DNA of 21,740 nt. Source: Bacteroides sp. (GTDB lineage Bacteria > Bacteroidota > Bacteroidia > Bacteroidales > Bacteroidaceae). The notes beneath the pieces were generated by a model that had not been told where the DNA came from, ran no database searches, and saw only the letters and a program-made list of their open reading frames with translations. The position numbers were made by a program, and so were the translations under genes. Below, in pieces: positions 21,550 through 21,740 of this stretch (the stretch's first letter is position 1; each line of letters opens with the position of its first letter). Location of the stretch: NCBI RefSeq assembly GCF_030151085.1, contig NZ_JASLER010000071.1:1-21740 (forward strand), in the 5' to 3' direction.

Positions 21550-21740
21550 TAAGCCTGAAAGGCTTTTATCTTACAGCCCAGGGCATCGCCCTGGGTACAA
21601 TAATATGTTGTTAATGTTGCGCCCTGAAAGGGCAAAAGTCACATATACAGGTATTATGCCCTTTCAGGGCGCGGGGTGTGTAGGCATTCAGAGACCCAGG
21701 GCGATGCCCTGGGCTGTAAGATAAAAGCCTTTCAGGCTTA
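21550..21740. mobile_element. REPIN-like/MITE-like element with 47-bp terminal inverted repeats
   Basis: Left end 21550-21596 and right end 21694-21740 are perfect reverse complements over 47 bp. Each arm contains two small hairpins: AGCCT-GAA-AGGCT and CCCAGGGC-ATC-GCCCTGGG. Inside, a second pair of inverted 16-bp copies (21619-21634 and 21657-21672) contains GCCCT-GAA-AGGGC, the same hairpin type. No coding capacity. The layout resembles REP pairs moved by RAYT (Y1 tyrosine) transposases. The element may continue past the window. Confidence 0.75.

Overview
The window looks like a chromosomal segment of a gut-type Bacteroidales bacterium, most likely Bacteroides or a close relative. The reasons are: many genes preceded by the Bacteroidetes promoter pattern (TTTG-like -33 box, about 19 bp spacer, TAnnTTTG -7 box); an ECF sigma / FecR (with DUF4974-like tail) / STN-TonB receptor set; AT-rich start regions with poor Shine-Dalgarno sequences; and family matches such as Acg-type nitroreductase, NlpE-like and SmpA-like lipoproteins. 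No sequence search was possible, so family names come from motif recognition.

Layout. 1-230: a TPP riboswitch and its promoter, both on the minus strand, reading off the left edge toward a thiamine gene outside the window. 231-3262: two translationally coupled membrane histidine kinases; the first has all ATP-binding motifs, the second has TPR repeats and has lost them. 3617-4483: an MscS channel. 4563-8000: a minus-strand block with an 83-aa unknown protein, a PNPOx-fold flavoprotein, a tautomerase/AraC pair and an ankyrin-DUF3592-like membrane protein. 8190-9670: a ureohydrolase-family enzyme with a His-to-Cys change in a metal motif, and an SmpA-like lipoprotein. 9724-13448: a TonB-dependent transducer receptor and its FecR anti-sigma factor; the only ECF sigma gene in view (17962-18513) lies 4.5 kb away.

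Between FecR and the sigma gene sits the most unusual part (13660-17409): a WYL-domain regulator, a divergent promoter over a perfect 8-7-8 palindrome, a 121-nt RNA with tRNA acceptor, D and T arms but a 71-nt non-canonical anticodon region, three copies of a ~30-nt motif (before, inside and after that RNA), and a 745-residue protein with a RING-like zinc site and a TerD-like C-terminal region. I read it as a self-contained stress or RNA-surveillance cassette: the WYL protein would sense a ligand and switch on a transcript that carries the tRNA mimic and encodes the RING/TerD protein. This is inference.

17418-21160: an NlpE-like lipoprotein, the ECF sigma factor, a GNAT acetyltransferase with a structured leader, and a TetR/nitroreductase operon whose promoter carries two matching palindromic operators. 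21161-21740 is non-coding and repeat-rich: a 15-bp inverted repeat, an array of four palindromic ~21-bp units, and a 191-bp element with perfect 47-bp terminal inverted repeats and nested hairpins, typical of REPIN-type repeats. The window ends exactly at the end of that element.
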